From Mucilaginibacter boryungensis (lineage in GTDB: Bacteria; Bacteroidota; Bacteroidia; Sphingobacteriales; Sphingobacteriaceae), in contig NZ_JADFFM010000002.1 in the NCBI RefSeq assembly GCF_015221995.1, forward strand, positions 1,364,001 through 1,428,000: a DNA stretch of 64,000 bases, in the 5' to 3' direction. The position numbers and the translations under genes are program-made. Shown piece after piece: positions 44,121-52,737 of this stretch (positions within the stretch are counted from its first letter, which is position 1; each line of letters opens with the position of its first letter). The notes under the pieces are model-generated. The model worked only from the letters and a program-made list of their open reading frames with translations, was not told the DNA's origin and searched no databases.

Positions 44121-44198
44121 ATGATCGCATTATTCATTATTTCCATCGCAGTTTTCCTATACATGGTATATGCGCTGCTTAAACCCGAAAACTTTTAA
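44121..44198 (+). CDS. kdpF: Potassium-transporting ATPase small subunit KdpF
   Basis: Single-helix peptide of 25 residues that stabilises the KdpABC complex in the inner membrane. The sequence ends FLYMVYALLKPENF, the standard KdpF tail (VYALL.PE.F). It lies 5 bp after the preceding small ORF and 11 bp before kdpA. Confidence 0.9.
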   Translation: MIALFIISIAVFLYMVYALLKPENF

Positions 44199-44209
44199 TC
44201 CTATTTCTC

Positions 44210-45928
44210 ATGAACACAGAACTACTTGGAATATTCGCCTCGTTTATCATAACGCTGGTGATCGCCATTCCGCTCGGTAAGTATCTCGCGAAGATGTTTG
44301 CCGGAGAAAGGGTTTGGACCGATTTTATGAAACCTATTGAAAACGGGATCTATAAATTATCGGGGATCAATCCCAATGAACCGATGAACTGGAAACAATT
44401 CCTGAAGGCAATGATGACCATTAATATTCTATGGTTAGTCTACGGCTTTTTTGTGTTGATGCACCAGGATAAGTTGCCTTTAAACCCTGATAGCAATCCC
44501 GGCATGACCGCCGACTTGTCTTTTAACACGATCATCAGTTTCGTGGTGAATTGTAATTTGCAGCACTACAGCGGTGAAAGCGGTGCCAGTTATCTGGCCC
44601 AGCATTTTATCTTCATGTTTCTGCACTTTACCAGTGCAGCCACCGGTATCGCCTGTGCCGTTGCCGTGTTCAAAGCGTTTAAAGATAAAACGACCACAAA
44701 CCTGGGCAACTTCTGGGAGTTTTTTGTAAAAACCATTACCCGTTTATTATTGCCTTTGTCTGTTGTTATTGCATTGATCTTAACCTTTAACGGCACACCT
44801 GCAAGTTATGCAGGTAAGGATCAGTTTATTACCCTACAGGGAGATACGGCGCATGTATCGCGCGGCCCGGCAGCGCAAATGATCGCAATCAAACACCTTG
44901 GTACTAATGGCGGTGGCTGGTTCGGTGCTAACTCCGCCCATCCGCTGGAAAACCCGAACTACCTGACCAACATGACCGAAATCATTTCACAAATGATCAT
45001 CCCCATGGCTATGACCCTGGCCTTTGGTTACTTTATCCGCCGGAAAAAGTTAGGCTGGGTGATCTTCGGAGTGATGATGGTGGGCTTATTCATGCTGATG
45101 ATACCGAGTGTCAGCAGCGAATTGGGTGGTAACAGCGCCATTGCCAAAATGGGGGTAACGCAAGCTTCAGGCGCTATGGAAGGCAAAGAGGTCCGCTTTG
45201 GGCCTGCCGCCACCGCTTACTGGAGCACCCTGACTACGATCACTTCCACAGGATCTGTTAATGGCATGCACGACAGTACGATGCCGCTGACCGGCGCATG
45301 GCAACTGCTGGCCATGATGATCAACGGCTTCTTCGGCGGTTGTGGCGTGGGTATCCTGAACTATTTTATCTACCTGATCATTGCCGTATTTATTTCAGGA
45401 CTGATGGTGGGCCGAACACCGGAGTTCCTGGGCCATAAGGTTGAAGCGCGTGAAGTGAAGATTGCCGCATTAATAACACTTTTAAGTCCGCTGCTTATCA
45501 TGGCCGGTACGGCAGCAGCAGCCTACGTATTTACTACATATGGTAATGCAGATTGGGCGGTCAAGCCATCAACCTGGCTGAATAACCCGGGTTATCATGG
45601 CTTTTCAGAAATGCTGTATGAGTATACTTCAGCCAATGCCAATAACGGCTCTGGTTTTGAAGGGCTAGGTGACAATAACATTTGGTGGAACGTAACGACG
45701 GGTGTGGTACTGATTTTAGGCCGGTTCCTGCCGATCATCGGCCCGGTAGCTATCGCCGGTTTATTGGCCCAAAAGAAATTTATCCCCGAATCAGCCGGTA
45801 CCCTGAAAGTGGATACCGTAACATTCGGTGTCATGACGTTTGCTGTCATACTGGTTTTAAACGCATTGTCTTACTTCCCTGCACTGGCTTTAGGCCCGTT
45901 GGCAGAATTTTTTTCAATGCCTAAATAA
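44210..45928 (+). CDS. kdpA: Potassium-transporting ATPase subunit A
   Basis: Channel-like potassium-binding subunit of the Kdp P-type ATPase, 572 residues (normal about 560) with about 10 transmembrane helices. Four selectivity-filter-like segments are visible, for example NCNLQHYSGESG (about 113), KHLGTNGGGWFGANSAHPLENPN (about 226), and SANANNGSGFEGL (about 478). Part of the kdpFABC operon; kdpB starts 8 bp downstream. Confidence 0.98.
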   Translation: MNTELLGIFASFIITLVIAIPLGKYLAKMFAGERVWTDFMKPIENGIYKLSGINPNEPMNWKQFLKAMMTINILWLVYGFFVLMHQDKLPLNPDSNPGMTADLSFNTIISFVVNCNLQHYSGESGASYLAQHFIFMFLHFTSAATGIACAVAVFKAFKDKTTTNLGNFWEFFVKTITRLLLPLSVVIALILTFNGTPASYAGKDQFITLQGDTAHVSRGPAAQMIAIKHLGTNGGGWFGANSAHPLENPNYLTNMTEIISQMIIPMAMTLAFGYFIRRKKLGWVIFGVMMVGLFMLMIPSVSSELGGNSAIAKMGVTQASGAMEGKEVRFGPAATAYWSTLTTITSTGSVNGMHDSTMPLTGAWQLLAMMINGFFGGCGVGILNYFIYLIIAVFISGLMVGRTPEFLGHKVEAREVKIAALITLLSPLLIMAGTAAAAYVFTTYGNADWAVKPSTWLNNPGYHGFSEMLYEYTSANANNGSGFEGLGDNNIWWNVTTGVVLILGRFLPIIGPVAIAGLLAQKKFIPESAGTLKVDTVTFGVMTFAVILVLNALSYFPALALGPLAEFFSMPK

Positions 45929-45936
45929 TTGATCAC

Positions 45937-47955
45937 ATGAAAACTCAATCCAATAAATTATTTGAACCGGCCCTGGTGCAAACCGCACTGAAAGAGTCGT
46001 TCATCAAACTGAATCCTCAAATCATGCTGCGCAACCCGGTAATGTTCACTGTAGAGGTAGGTACCGCTATTATGGCTTACATGACCTTTTACAGTCTTAC
46101 CCATGCCGGCCAGGGATCGTTCGCCTATAACCTGATCATCTTTATCGTACTACTGCTCACCCTATTATTCGCCAATTTTGCCGAAGCCATTGCTGAAGCA
46201 CGCGGTAAAGCGCAAGCCGACAGTTTAAGGAAAACACGTGAAGAAACACCCGCTAAAGTACTTAACTCCGATGGCACAATCATTACCAAATCATCCAACG
46301 CACTGCGTAAAGGCGATGTGTTTGTATGCGAAACCGGCGATATGATCCCCACTGACGGGGAGATCATCGAAGGCCTGGCAACAATAGATGAATCGGCGAT
46401 CACAGGTGAATCTGCACCGGTAATCCGCGAGTCAGGTGGTGATAAATCTTCCGTAACAGGCGGTACCAAAGTACTATCTGATCAGATAAAAGTTAAGGTA
46501 AGCACCGAGCCGGGTGAAAGTTTCCTGGATAAGATGATCGCATTGGTAGAAGGGGCCTCCCGTCAAAAAACGCCGAATGAGATCGCCCTGACCATCTTAC
46601 TCGCCAGTTTTACGCTCATCTTTATCATTGTTTGCGTAACACTGAAACCGTTTGCGGATTATGCCAATACACCAATCACTATCGCAGCGTTGATATCCTT
46701 GTTCGTGTGTTTGATCCCAACCACTATCGGAGGGTTACTATCGGCTATAGGTATTGCCGGGATGGATAGGGCGCTAAGGGCGAATGTGATCACCAAATCG
46801 GGGAAAGCCGTGGAAACGGCAGGTGATATTGATGTGTTGCTGCTGGATAAAACCGGCACCATAACCATTGGTAACCGTAAAGCCACACACTTTTGGCCGG
46901 TTACCGGCATAAGCCCCGAAGAGCTGGTAAACGCTGCGGTACTGTCTTCGCTGGCAGATGAAACACCCGAAGGTAAATCCATCGTTGAATTGGCACAAAA
47001 AAACATCGGTGTCCCTGCCGGTTCTGAATTTATTAAGTTCACCGCCGAAACGCGTTCCAGTGGGATTGATACCCCTGACGGTACGCGCATTCGTAAAGGC
47101 GCTTTTGATTCGATTCGTAATTTGGCTGTTAAAGCTGGTCATCCAATTCCAAATGACGTCGAAGAACGGGTGAAAGAGATCGCGTCTAACGGTGGTACGC
47201 CATTGGTGGTATCACAGAACGAGGTAGTATTAGGTACTATCGAATTACAGGATATTATTAAACCGGGTATTGCCGAACGCTTTGAGCGCCTGCGTAAAAT
47301 GGGCATTAAAACGGTAATGGTGACCGGGGATAACCCCCTTACTGCAAAGTTTATTGCCAATAAAGCGGGTGTAGACGATTTTATTGCCGAGGCTAAGCCC
47401 GAAGATAAAATGAACTATATAAAGGCCGAACAACATAACGGCCGCCTGGTTGCCATGATGGGTGACGGCACGAACGATGCGCCTGCCCTTGCACAAGCCG
47501 ATGTAGGCGTGGCCATGAACAGCGGTACCCAGGCCGCCAAAGAGGCGGGTAATATGGTAGACTTGGACAACGACCCAACCAAGCTGATCGAGGTGGTAGA
47601 GATCGGCAAGCAATTGCTGATCACCCGGGGTACGCTAACTACTTTCTCCATTGCCAATGATGTGGCCAAATACTTTGCGATAGTTCCGGCTCTGTTTATT
47701 GCTTCTATCCCGGCTTTGCAGGCCATTAATATCATGCACCTGCACAGCCCCGAAAGCGCTATACTTTCCGCAGTGATCTTCAACGCGATCATCATCCCGA
47801 TGCTAATCCCGCTGGCGTTGCGTGGGGTAGCTTATCAGCCAATAGGCGCGAGTGCTTTACTGCGTCGTAACCTGCTGATCTACGGTTTGGGCGGGGTAAT
47901 TGCGCCGTTCATTGGTATTAAACTGATTGATCTGATTATTTCCTTATTCTTTTAA
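45937..47955 (+). CDS. kdpB: Potassium-transporting ATPase ATP-binding subunit B
   Basis: P-type ATPase catalytic subunit of 672 residues. The actuator motif TGES is in AITGESAPV (about 148). The phosphorylated Asp304 lies in DKTGTIT. The nucleotide-binding KGAF segment (about 388), GDNPLTA, and the hinge MGDGTNDAPALAQADVGVAM (about 507) are all intact. It drives potassium transport by KdpA at the inner membrane. Second large gene of the operon, kdpC follows after 11 bp. Confidence 0.98.
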   Translation: MKTQSNKLFEPALVQTALKESFIKLNPQIMLRNPVMFTVEVGTAIMAYMTFYSLTHAGQGSFAYNLIIFIVLLLTLLFANFAEAIAEARGKAQADSLRKTREETPAKVLNSDGTIITKSSNALRKGDVFVCETGDMIPTDGEIIEGLATIDESAITGESAPVIRESGGDKSSVTGGTKVLSDQIKVKVSTEPGESFLDKMIALVEGASRQKTPNEIALTILLASFTLIFIIVCVTLKPFADYANTPITIAALISLFVCLIPTTIGGLLSAIGIAGMDRALRANVITKSGKAVETAGDIDVLLLDKTGTITIGNRKATHFWPVTGISPEELVNAAVLSSLADETPEGKSIVELAQKNIGVPAGSEFIKFTAETRSSGIDTPDGTRIRKGAFDSIRNLAVKAGHPIPNDVEERVKEIASNGGTPLVVSQNEVVLGTIELQDIIKPGIAERFERLRKMGIKTVMVTGDNPLTAKFIANKAGVDDFIAEAKPEDKMNYIKAEQHNGRLVAMMGDGTNDAPALAQADVGVAMNSGTQAAKEAGNMVDLDNDPTKLIEVVEIGKQLLITRGTLTTFSIANDVAKYFAIVPALFIASIPALQAINIMHLHSPESAILSAVIFNAIIIPMLIPLALRGVAYQPIGASALLRRNLLIYGLGGVIAPFIGIKLIDLIISLFF

Positions 47956-47966
47956 TATTAAAAATC

Positions 47967-48530
47967 ATGAAAACGAATTTTTTAAAATCTATACGCCTTA
48001 CGCTGGTACTCATCGTGGTACTATGTGTAATCTATCCGGTAATGATCACCCTTGCCGGCAAGCTGTCCAAGGGCGCCGGTCATGGAGAAACCATCAGTGT
48101 GAACGGCAAAGTGGTGGGTTATGCCAATGTTGGTCAAAGTTTTACCAAACCCCTGTATTTCTGGGGCAGGCCCTCTGCTGTAGCTTATAACGCTGCGGGT
48201 TCGGGCGGCTCCAATAAAGGCCCAAGCAACCCCGACTATCTAAAGGATGTGGCTAAGCGCATCGATACCCTGCTGAAATATCACCCCTATTTGAAAAGAA
48301 GCGATATCCCGGCTGAAATGGTGACTGCCTCAGGCAGCGGGCTTGACCCTGATATCTCACCCGAAGCGGCCAAAATACAGGTAAAACGGGTAGCCCAATA
48401 CCGCAACCTGAGCGAACAAAGAGTAGCCGCATTGTTGGCCACTCACATAGAACAGCCTTTACTTGGCCTGTTTGGCCCGGCCAAAGTGAATGTATTAAAA
48501 CTGAACGTCGCACTCGACGAATTGAAATAA
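47967..48530 (+). CDS. kdpC: Potassium-transporting ATPase subunit C
   Basis: Small membrane-anchored subunit of 187 residues. It has one N-terminal transmembrane helix (about 10-31) followed by a periplasmic domain. Conserved segments include GQSFTKPLYFWGRPSAVAYNAAGSGGSNKGPSNPDY and VTASGSGLDPDISPEAAKIQVKRVA. Length is normal. The outer-membrane protein gene starts 12 bp downstream. Confidence 0.97.
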   Translation: MKTNFLKSIRLTLVLIVVLCVIYPVMITLAGKLSKGAGHGETISVNGKVVGYANVGQSFTKPLYFWGRPSAVAYNAAGSGGSNKGPSNPDYLKDVAKRIDTLLKYHPYLKRSDIPAEMVTASGSGLDPDISPEAAKIQVKRVAQYRNLSEQRVAALLATHIEQPLLGLFGPAKVNVLKLNVALDELK

Positions 48531-48542
48531 TATTATGCTAAA

Positions 48543-49568
48543 ATGAAAAAATCGATTATTGCTTTAAGTATATTGACATTGGCTGCAACCGCATCGCGGG
48601 CACAGGAAATTAAACCTGTAGACCCACCGCTGTCCATCAACGGTTCGGTAGATAGCTATTACAAATATGACTTTTCAGGGCATAACAATATCCCCACCAG
48701 TTTTGCCAGCGATCAGAATTCTTTTTCGATCGGCATGATAGATCTGGCCTTGAAAAAGAAGGTTGGTAAAGCCTCATTCGTGGGTGAAGTATCCTTCGGC
48801 CCGCGTAACGACCAATCGATCCCGGTACCGGCCAATCATATCCAAAACCTTTATGTAGGGTACGATCTGACCGATAAGCTGAATATTATCGCGGGTTACA
48901 TGGCAACATTTTTAGGTTACGAAGTGATCTCACCGGCAGGTAATTTCAATTACTCTACTTCGTATTTGTTTACCAACGGGCCATTTCAGAATGCCGGGAC
49001 TAAACTAACCTATGTTTTTTCAGCTCAGGTTAGTTTAATGGCTGGCTTATATAATGACCTTTGGAATGTTTATACTTCGGCAGGCAGGATCAATACCATC
49101 GGCGCCCAACTAATGGTGGTTCCGGTAAAAGGCTGGACCGCTTATGTGAATTTATTAAACGGCCCAGCTTCGGGCACGGAGCTAGACCTGACTACCACCT
49201 ATCAGATCACCAGCGCTTTTAAGCTGGGTTTGAACGCGGCTGATTTCATGGCACCGGGCGCATGCCCGAACGGCGGTTTCCAAGGTGTAGCGCTATATCC
49301 TCAGGTTGCGGTATCGCCAGCGGTGACCCTAGGCTTACGCGGTGAATATTTTAAGACGAAGACCGGCAATTATAATTCTATTGCCGCACCGGCAGCAGGC
49401 GAATCGGTAACCGGCCTTACCTTAACTGCGAATATCAAAGGCGGCCCATTGACCTTTATACCGGAAGTACGGTTGGATAATGGCTCAAAAAATATGTTTA
49501 CAGACAACCATGGTGCAGGTACCAGATCTGCCTCGCAGGTTGCGCTGGCGGCGGTATATGCCTTTTAA
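48543..49568 (+). CDS. Outer-membrane beta-barrel porin of the kdp operon
   Basis: Protein of 341 residues with a signal peptide ending ASRAQ (about 21). The rest is an alternating beta pattern rich in Tyr, Gly and Asn (SYYKYDFSGHNN, LYVGYDLTDKLNIIAGYM, and so on) and ends in the aromatic residue of VYAF, as BAM-folded barrels do. It resembles the outer membrane beta-barrel (OmpL-like/porin_8) proteins found inside Bacteroidota kdp operons. Location directly after kdpC suggests that it lets potassium reach the Kdp pump across the outer membrane; this is inference. A GC-rich hairpin separates it from the sensor genes. Confidence 0.82.
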   Translation: MKKSIIALSILTLAATASRAQEIKPVDPPLSINGSVDSYYKYDFSGHNNIPTSFASDQNSFSIGMIDLALKKKVGKASFVGEVSFGPRNDQSIPVPANHIQNLYVGYDLTDKLNIIAGYMATFLGYEVISPAGNFNYSTSYLFTNGPFQNAGTKLTYVFSAQVSLMAGLYNDLWNVYTSAGRINTIGAQLMVVPVKGWTAYVNLLNGPASGTELDLTTTYQITSAFKLGLNAADFMAPGACPNGGFQGVALYPQVAVSPAVTLGLRGEYFKTKTGNYNSIAAPAAGESVTGLTLTANIKGGPLTFIPEVRLDNGSKNMFTDNHGAGTRSASQVALAAVYAF

Positions 49569-49626
49569 AGAAATATAAAACACTAATTTAGTTTGATTGA
49601 TCGGGAAATGTGAACGATGACCCGTC

Positions 49627-49655
49627 GGCCGGCCACTCAGATGGCCGGCCATTTT
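49627..49655 (+). terminator. GC-rich hairpin between the porin and kdpD (attenuator-like)
   Basis: Perfect 9-bp stem GGCCGGCCA / TGGCCGGCC with a 6-nt loop CTCAGA, then ATTTT. It lies between the porin stop and the kdpD-like ATG at 49665, so it may partly end transcription and keep sensor-gene expression low. Confidence 0.6.
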
Positions 49656-49664
49656 GCAAGGAAC

Positions 49665-50795
49665 ATGGAAAGCGATTACAAAGATAATTCTGTCAGGGAT
49701 TTTATTGAGCTGGTCAAAAAGTCCAGGCGCGGTAAACTCAAAGTTTACATCGGCATGAGCGCGGGTGTAGGCAAAAGCTATCGCATGCTCCAGGAAGCGC
49801 ATGCCCTGCTCAGAAATGGCATCGATGTGCAGATCGGGTATATCGAAACGCATAACAGGGCTGAAACCCATGCTTTATTGGATGGCCTGGCGATGATCGA
49901 CCGCCGCAAAGTGTTTTATAAAGGCAAGGAACTGGAGGAAATGGACCTGAAAACCATTTTGAACCGCCACCCGGAGGTAGTAATTGTTGATGAACTCGCG
50001 CATTCTAATATCGAAGGCAGCAAAAACAGTAAGCGGTGGCAGGATGTCGCCGATATCCTACAGGCCGGTATCAGTGTGATCACCGCGGTAAATATTCAGC
50101 ACCTGGAAAGCCTGAACAAAGATATCGAACAGATCACCGGCATCACTATCGGCGAGCGGATACCGGACAAGATATTGGAGCTGGCAGATGAGATTGTTAA
50201 TATTGACCTGACGGCGGATGAACTGATTGCCCGGCTGAAAGAAGGCAAGATCTATGAAAAAAACAAGATCGAACGTTCCCTGCAAAACTTTTTCCAAAGC
50301 GATAAGATCCTTCAACTGCGGGAACTGGCGCTGAAGGAGGTCGCACATCACCTGGAACGAAAGATCGATATGGAAATCCCTAAACAGATCAAGCTGCGGC
50401 CAGAAAAGTTCCTCGCTTGTATCTCTTCCAACGCGGAAACAGCAAAGATCGTAATCCGTAAAACGGCACGGCTGGCTTCTTATTATCGCTCACCCTGGAT
50501 TGTGCTGTATGTGCAAAGCAGCAGTGAAAGCGTAGATAAGATACGGCTGGATAAACAACGCTTTTTGATCAACAATTTTAAGCTAGCAACCGAACTTGGG
50601 GCAGAAGTGCTGCGAGTTAAAAGTGACCAGGTTACACAAACCATAATGCAAGTAGCTGAAGAGCGGGAGATCACCACTATTTGCATCGGTAAACCACATT
50701 TAAACTTATTCCAGGTGATCCTGAGAACCGCCGTATTTAACGAACTGCTGCGCAAGATCGCTGCCACTGAAACCGATTTAGTTATATTATCATGA
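49665..50795 (+). CDS. kdpD: Truncated KdpD: sensor N-terminal domain plus USP domain only
   Basis: Cytosolic protein of 376 residues matching the first part of KdpD. Residues about 20-230 are the KdpD domain with a Walker-A-like GMSAGVGKS (about 30-38), GYIETHNRAET, and VIVDELAHSN. Residues about 245-370 are a universal-stress-protein domain (FLACISSNAETAKIVIRKTARLA). The four-helix membrane part and the kinase core of full KdpD (about 890 residues) are absent. The chosen ATG at 49665 follows AAGGAAC; an upstream in-frame ATG (49617) would read through the hairpin. Its stop overlaps the kinase gene start (ATGA), so both are translated together and presumably form a two-piece sensor. Confidence 0.9.
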   Translation: MESDYKDNSVRDFIELVKKSRRGKLKVYIGMSAGVGKSYRMLQEAHALLRNGIDVQIGYIETHNRAETHALLDGLAMIDRRKVFYKGKELEEMDLKTILNRHPEVVIVDELAHSNIEGSKNSKRWQDVADILQAGISVITAVNIQHLESLNKDIEQITGITIGERIPDKILELADEIVNIDLTADELIARLKEGKIYEKNKIERSLQNFFQSDKILQLRELALKEVAHHLERKIDMEIPKQIKLRPEKFLACISSNAETAKIVIRKTARLASYYRSPWIVLYVQSSSESVDKIRLDKQRFLINNFKLATELGAEVLRVKSDQVTQTIMQVAEEREITTICIGKPHLNLFQVILRTAVFNELLRKIAATETDLVILS

Positions 50796-52534
50796 AAGTA
50801 AAAAATAAACTCCGCCTTGGATTTGGATTCCTGTTCCTGATCGTCCTGTTTTTTGGAGGGCTATCCATTATCCTGATCAACCAGATTGCTACTAACGGCA
50901 AGGTAATCCTCAAAAACAATTACGAAACACTCACTTTTGTACGTGAAATGCGTTCCATCCTTGACGAACAGGCGCTCCCTTTAAATGCCGCTGCCGCCAG
51001 TAGTTTTGAGCAGCAATTGGTTGCCCAGGAACACAATATTACTGAAAAGGGGGAAGGCGCAGTTACTGCCGCATTGCGAGCCAATTATACTCATCTGCAA
51101 AAAGAGAACTCCCCCGTCGTCATCAGAGCTATACACCAAAATCTGAAGCAAATAGAGATCCTGAATATGAAAGCCATAGTCCGCAAGAACGAACAGGCGA
51201 ACCATGCGGTGGATAAAGCACTTCTTTTCCTGGGACTGGCCGGGTCTTTCACCTTTTTAGTGCTGTTTAGTTTCAGTGTCAATTTTCCCGGCGCTATAGC
51301 TAATCCGCTGAATGTTCTGTTGAAAGGTATCCGACAGATCAGCCAAAAGAATTATAAAGAGCGTATCCATTTTGACAATAGAGATGAATTTGCCGAAGTT
51401 GCCGCTGCTTTTAATGATATGGCTGCCCGATTGGACGATTGGGAGAACAGCAGCTTGTCGCAAATCATGTCAGAAAAGCAACGGATCGAAACCATCATCG
51501 AGCAAATGCAGGATGCCATTATAGGTATCAGTGAGCAGCAGCAGATCCTTTTCATTAACACCACGGCCAAAACTATGCTTAACCTGAGCGATCAGAAGTA
51601 TGAAGGGCAACAGGTGGCTGATATCGCCCGTCATAATGACCTGCTGCAATCGATCCTCGACAGCAAAGGCAACGGCAAGCCATTTCGCATCGTAATCAAC
51701 GGCAAAGATTCCTTTTTTCAATTGGATTCCACCGAGATCACCGTTCCAAATATTTCGCCCAACCCCGAGGATACGATCAGCATTGCGCGCAAATCGGCAG
51801 GCCGGGTATTTATCCTGCGCAACGTGACGGAGTTTAAAGAACGTGATGAGGCAAAAACGAATTTTATCGCCACGATTTCGCATGAACTTAAAACCCCCAT
51901 CTCCGCGATCAAGATGAGCCTGAAGCTCCTACATGATGAACGTGTGGGGTCATTAAATGAGGAACAGGTAGACCTTATCAACCATATTGGTGATGATGCC
52001 GAAAGACTGCTGAAGATCACCTACGAGTTACTGGATCTTTCGCAGGTTGAGACTGGCAACATCCTGCTGAACTTTATTGCTACCGAGCCGGAGCAGATTC
52101 TGCAATATGCCGTAAAAGCCGTTAAATTCGAAGCCGATCAAAAACAAGTGGAACTGGAGCAACATCTGCCGGCCCACCTGCCCCAGGTACTGGCCGATAC
52201 CGAAAAAACCGCCTGGGTGATGATCAACTTTCTATCCAATGCCTTGCGCTACAGTTCCGAACGGTCGCGTATTGTAATCCAGGTAAAACAACAGAAGCAA
52301 TTTTTGGAATTTTCCGTACAGGATTTCGGTAAAGGGATTGATGCGCAATATCAGGACCGCCTTTTCGACCGCTATTTTCAGGTACCTACCGATGGCCAGA
52401 ATAAATCCGGTTCGGGCTTGGGCCTGGCCATTGCTAAAGAGTTTATCACTGCACAAGGCGGACAAATAGGGCTGGAAAGCGAAGTGGGCAGCGGAAGCCG
52501 GTTTTATTTCACCTTGCCAATAGCAAGAAATTAG
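50792..52534 (+). CDS. HAMP/PAS sensor histidine kinase of the kdp locus
   Basis: Membrane histidine kinase of 580 residues. Transmembrane helices at about 9-31 and 137-160 enclose a periplasmic sensor. A HAMP domain follows (NPLNVLLKGIRQISQKNYKERI, about 170-220), a PAS domain (about 235-340; IGISEQQQILFINTTAKTMLNLS), then the HisKA region with phosphoacceptor His364 in ATISHELKTP, and a HATPase_c domain (N-box MINFLSNALRYSSE, G-box GSGLGLAIAKEF). It probably supplies the kinase activity that the shortened KdpD lacks. It overlaps kdpD by 4 bp. Confidence 0.93.
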   Translation: MKVKNKLRLGFGFLFLIVLFFGGLSIILINQIATNGKVILKNNYETLTFVREMRSILDEQALPLNAAAASSFEQQLVAQEHNITEKGEGAVTAALRANYTHLQKENSPVVIRAIHQNLKQIEILNMKAIVRKNEQANHAVDKALLFLGLAGSFTFLVLFSFSVNFPGAIANPLNVLLKGIRQISQKNYKERIHFDNRDEFAEVAAAFNDMAARLDDWENSSLSQIMSEKQRIETIIEQMQDAIIGISEQQQILFINTTAKTMLNLSDQKYEGQQVADIARHNDLLQSILDSKGNGKPFRIVINGKDSFFQLDSTEITVPNISPNPEDTISIARKSAGRVFILRNVTEFKERDEAKTNFIATISHELKTPISAIKMSLKLLHDERVGSLNEEQVDLINHIGDDAERLLKITYELLDLSQVETGNILLNFIATEPEQILQYAVKAVKFEADQKQVELEQHLPAHLPQVLADTEKTAWVMINFLSNALRYSSERSRIVIQVKQQKQFLEFSVQDFGKGIDAQYQDRLFDRYFQVPTDGQNKSGSGLGLAIAKEFITAQGGQIGLESEVGSGSRFYFTLPIARN

Positions 52535-52540
52535 GTAAAC

Positions 52541-52720
52541 ATGCTGATACTTATCTTAAAATTTGTCACCTTATTCGCATTCATACTGGCGCCTTTAATA
52601 CCGCGGAACGTCAAAAAAATGAGTCAAGGTGTTAAGCCCGACCGTTCTGCATCAGATTTTTCCGTTGATCAGGGCGGCAACCTTGTCAATCGCCGCCAGG
52701 CTACAGGAATAAACCATTAA
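52541..52720 (+). CDS. Small membrane peptide between the kinase and regulator genes
   Basis: Open frame of 59 residues: one hydrophobic N-terminal helix (LILILKFVTLFAFILAPLI), a basic patch (PRNVKKM), and a polar tail (NLVNRRQATGINH). It starts 6 bp after the kinase stop and ends 17 bp before the regulator ATG, with no other gene in that gap. Not recognised as a family. Its place inside a two-component operon suggests a regulatory membrane peptide, but that is a guess. Confidence 0.55.
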   Translation: MLILILKFVTLFAFILAPLIPRNVKKMSQGVKPDRSASDFSVDQGGNLVNRRQATGINH

Positions 52721-52737
52721 TGTTAAATTAGCCAATT

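Noticed and set aside
49617..49664. Longer start for the KdpD fragment
   Set aside because: The added codons would cover a perfect GC-rich hairpin, and the ATG at 49665 has an AAGGA-like context and starts at the conserved region.
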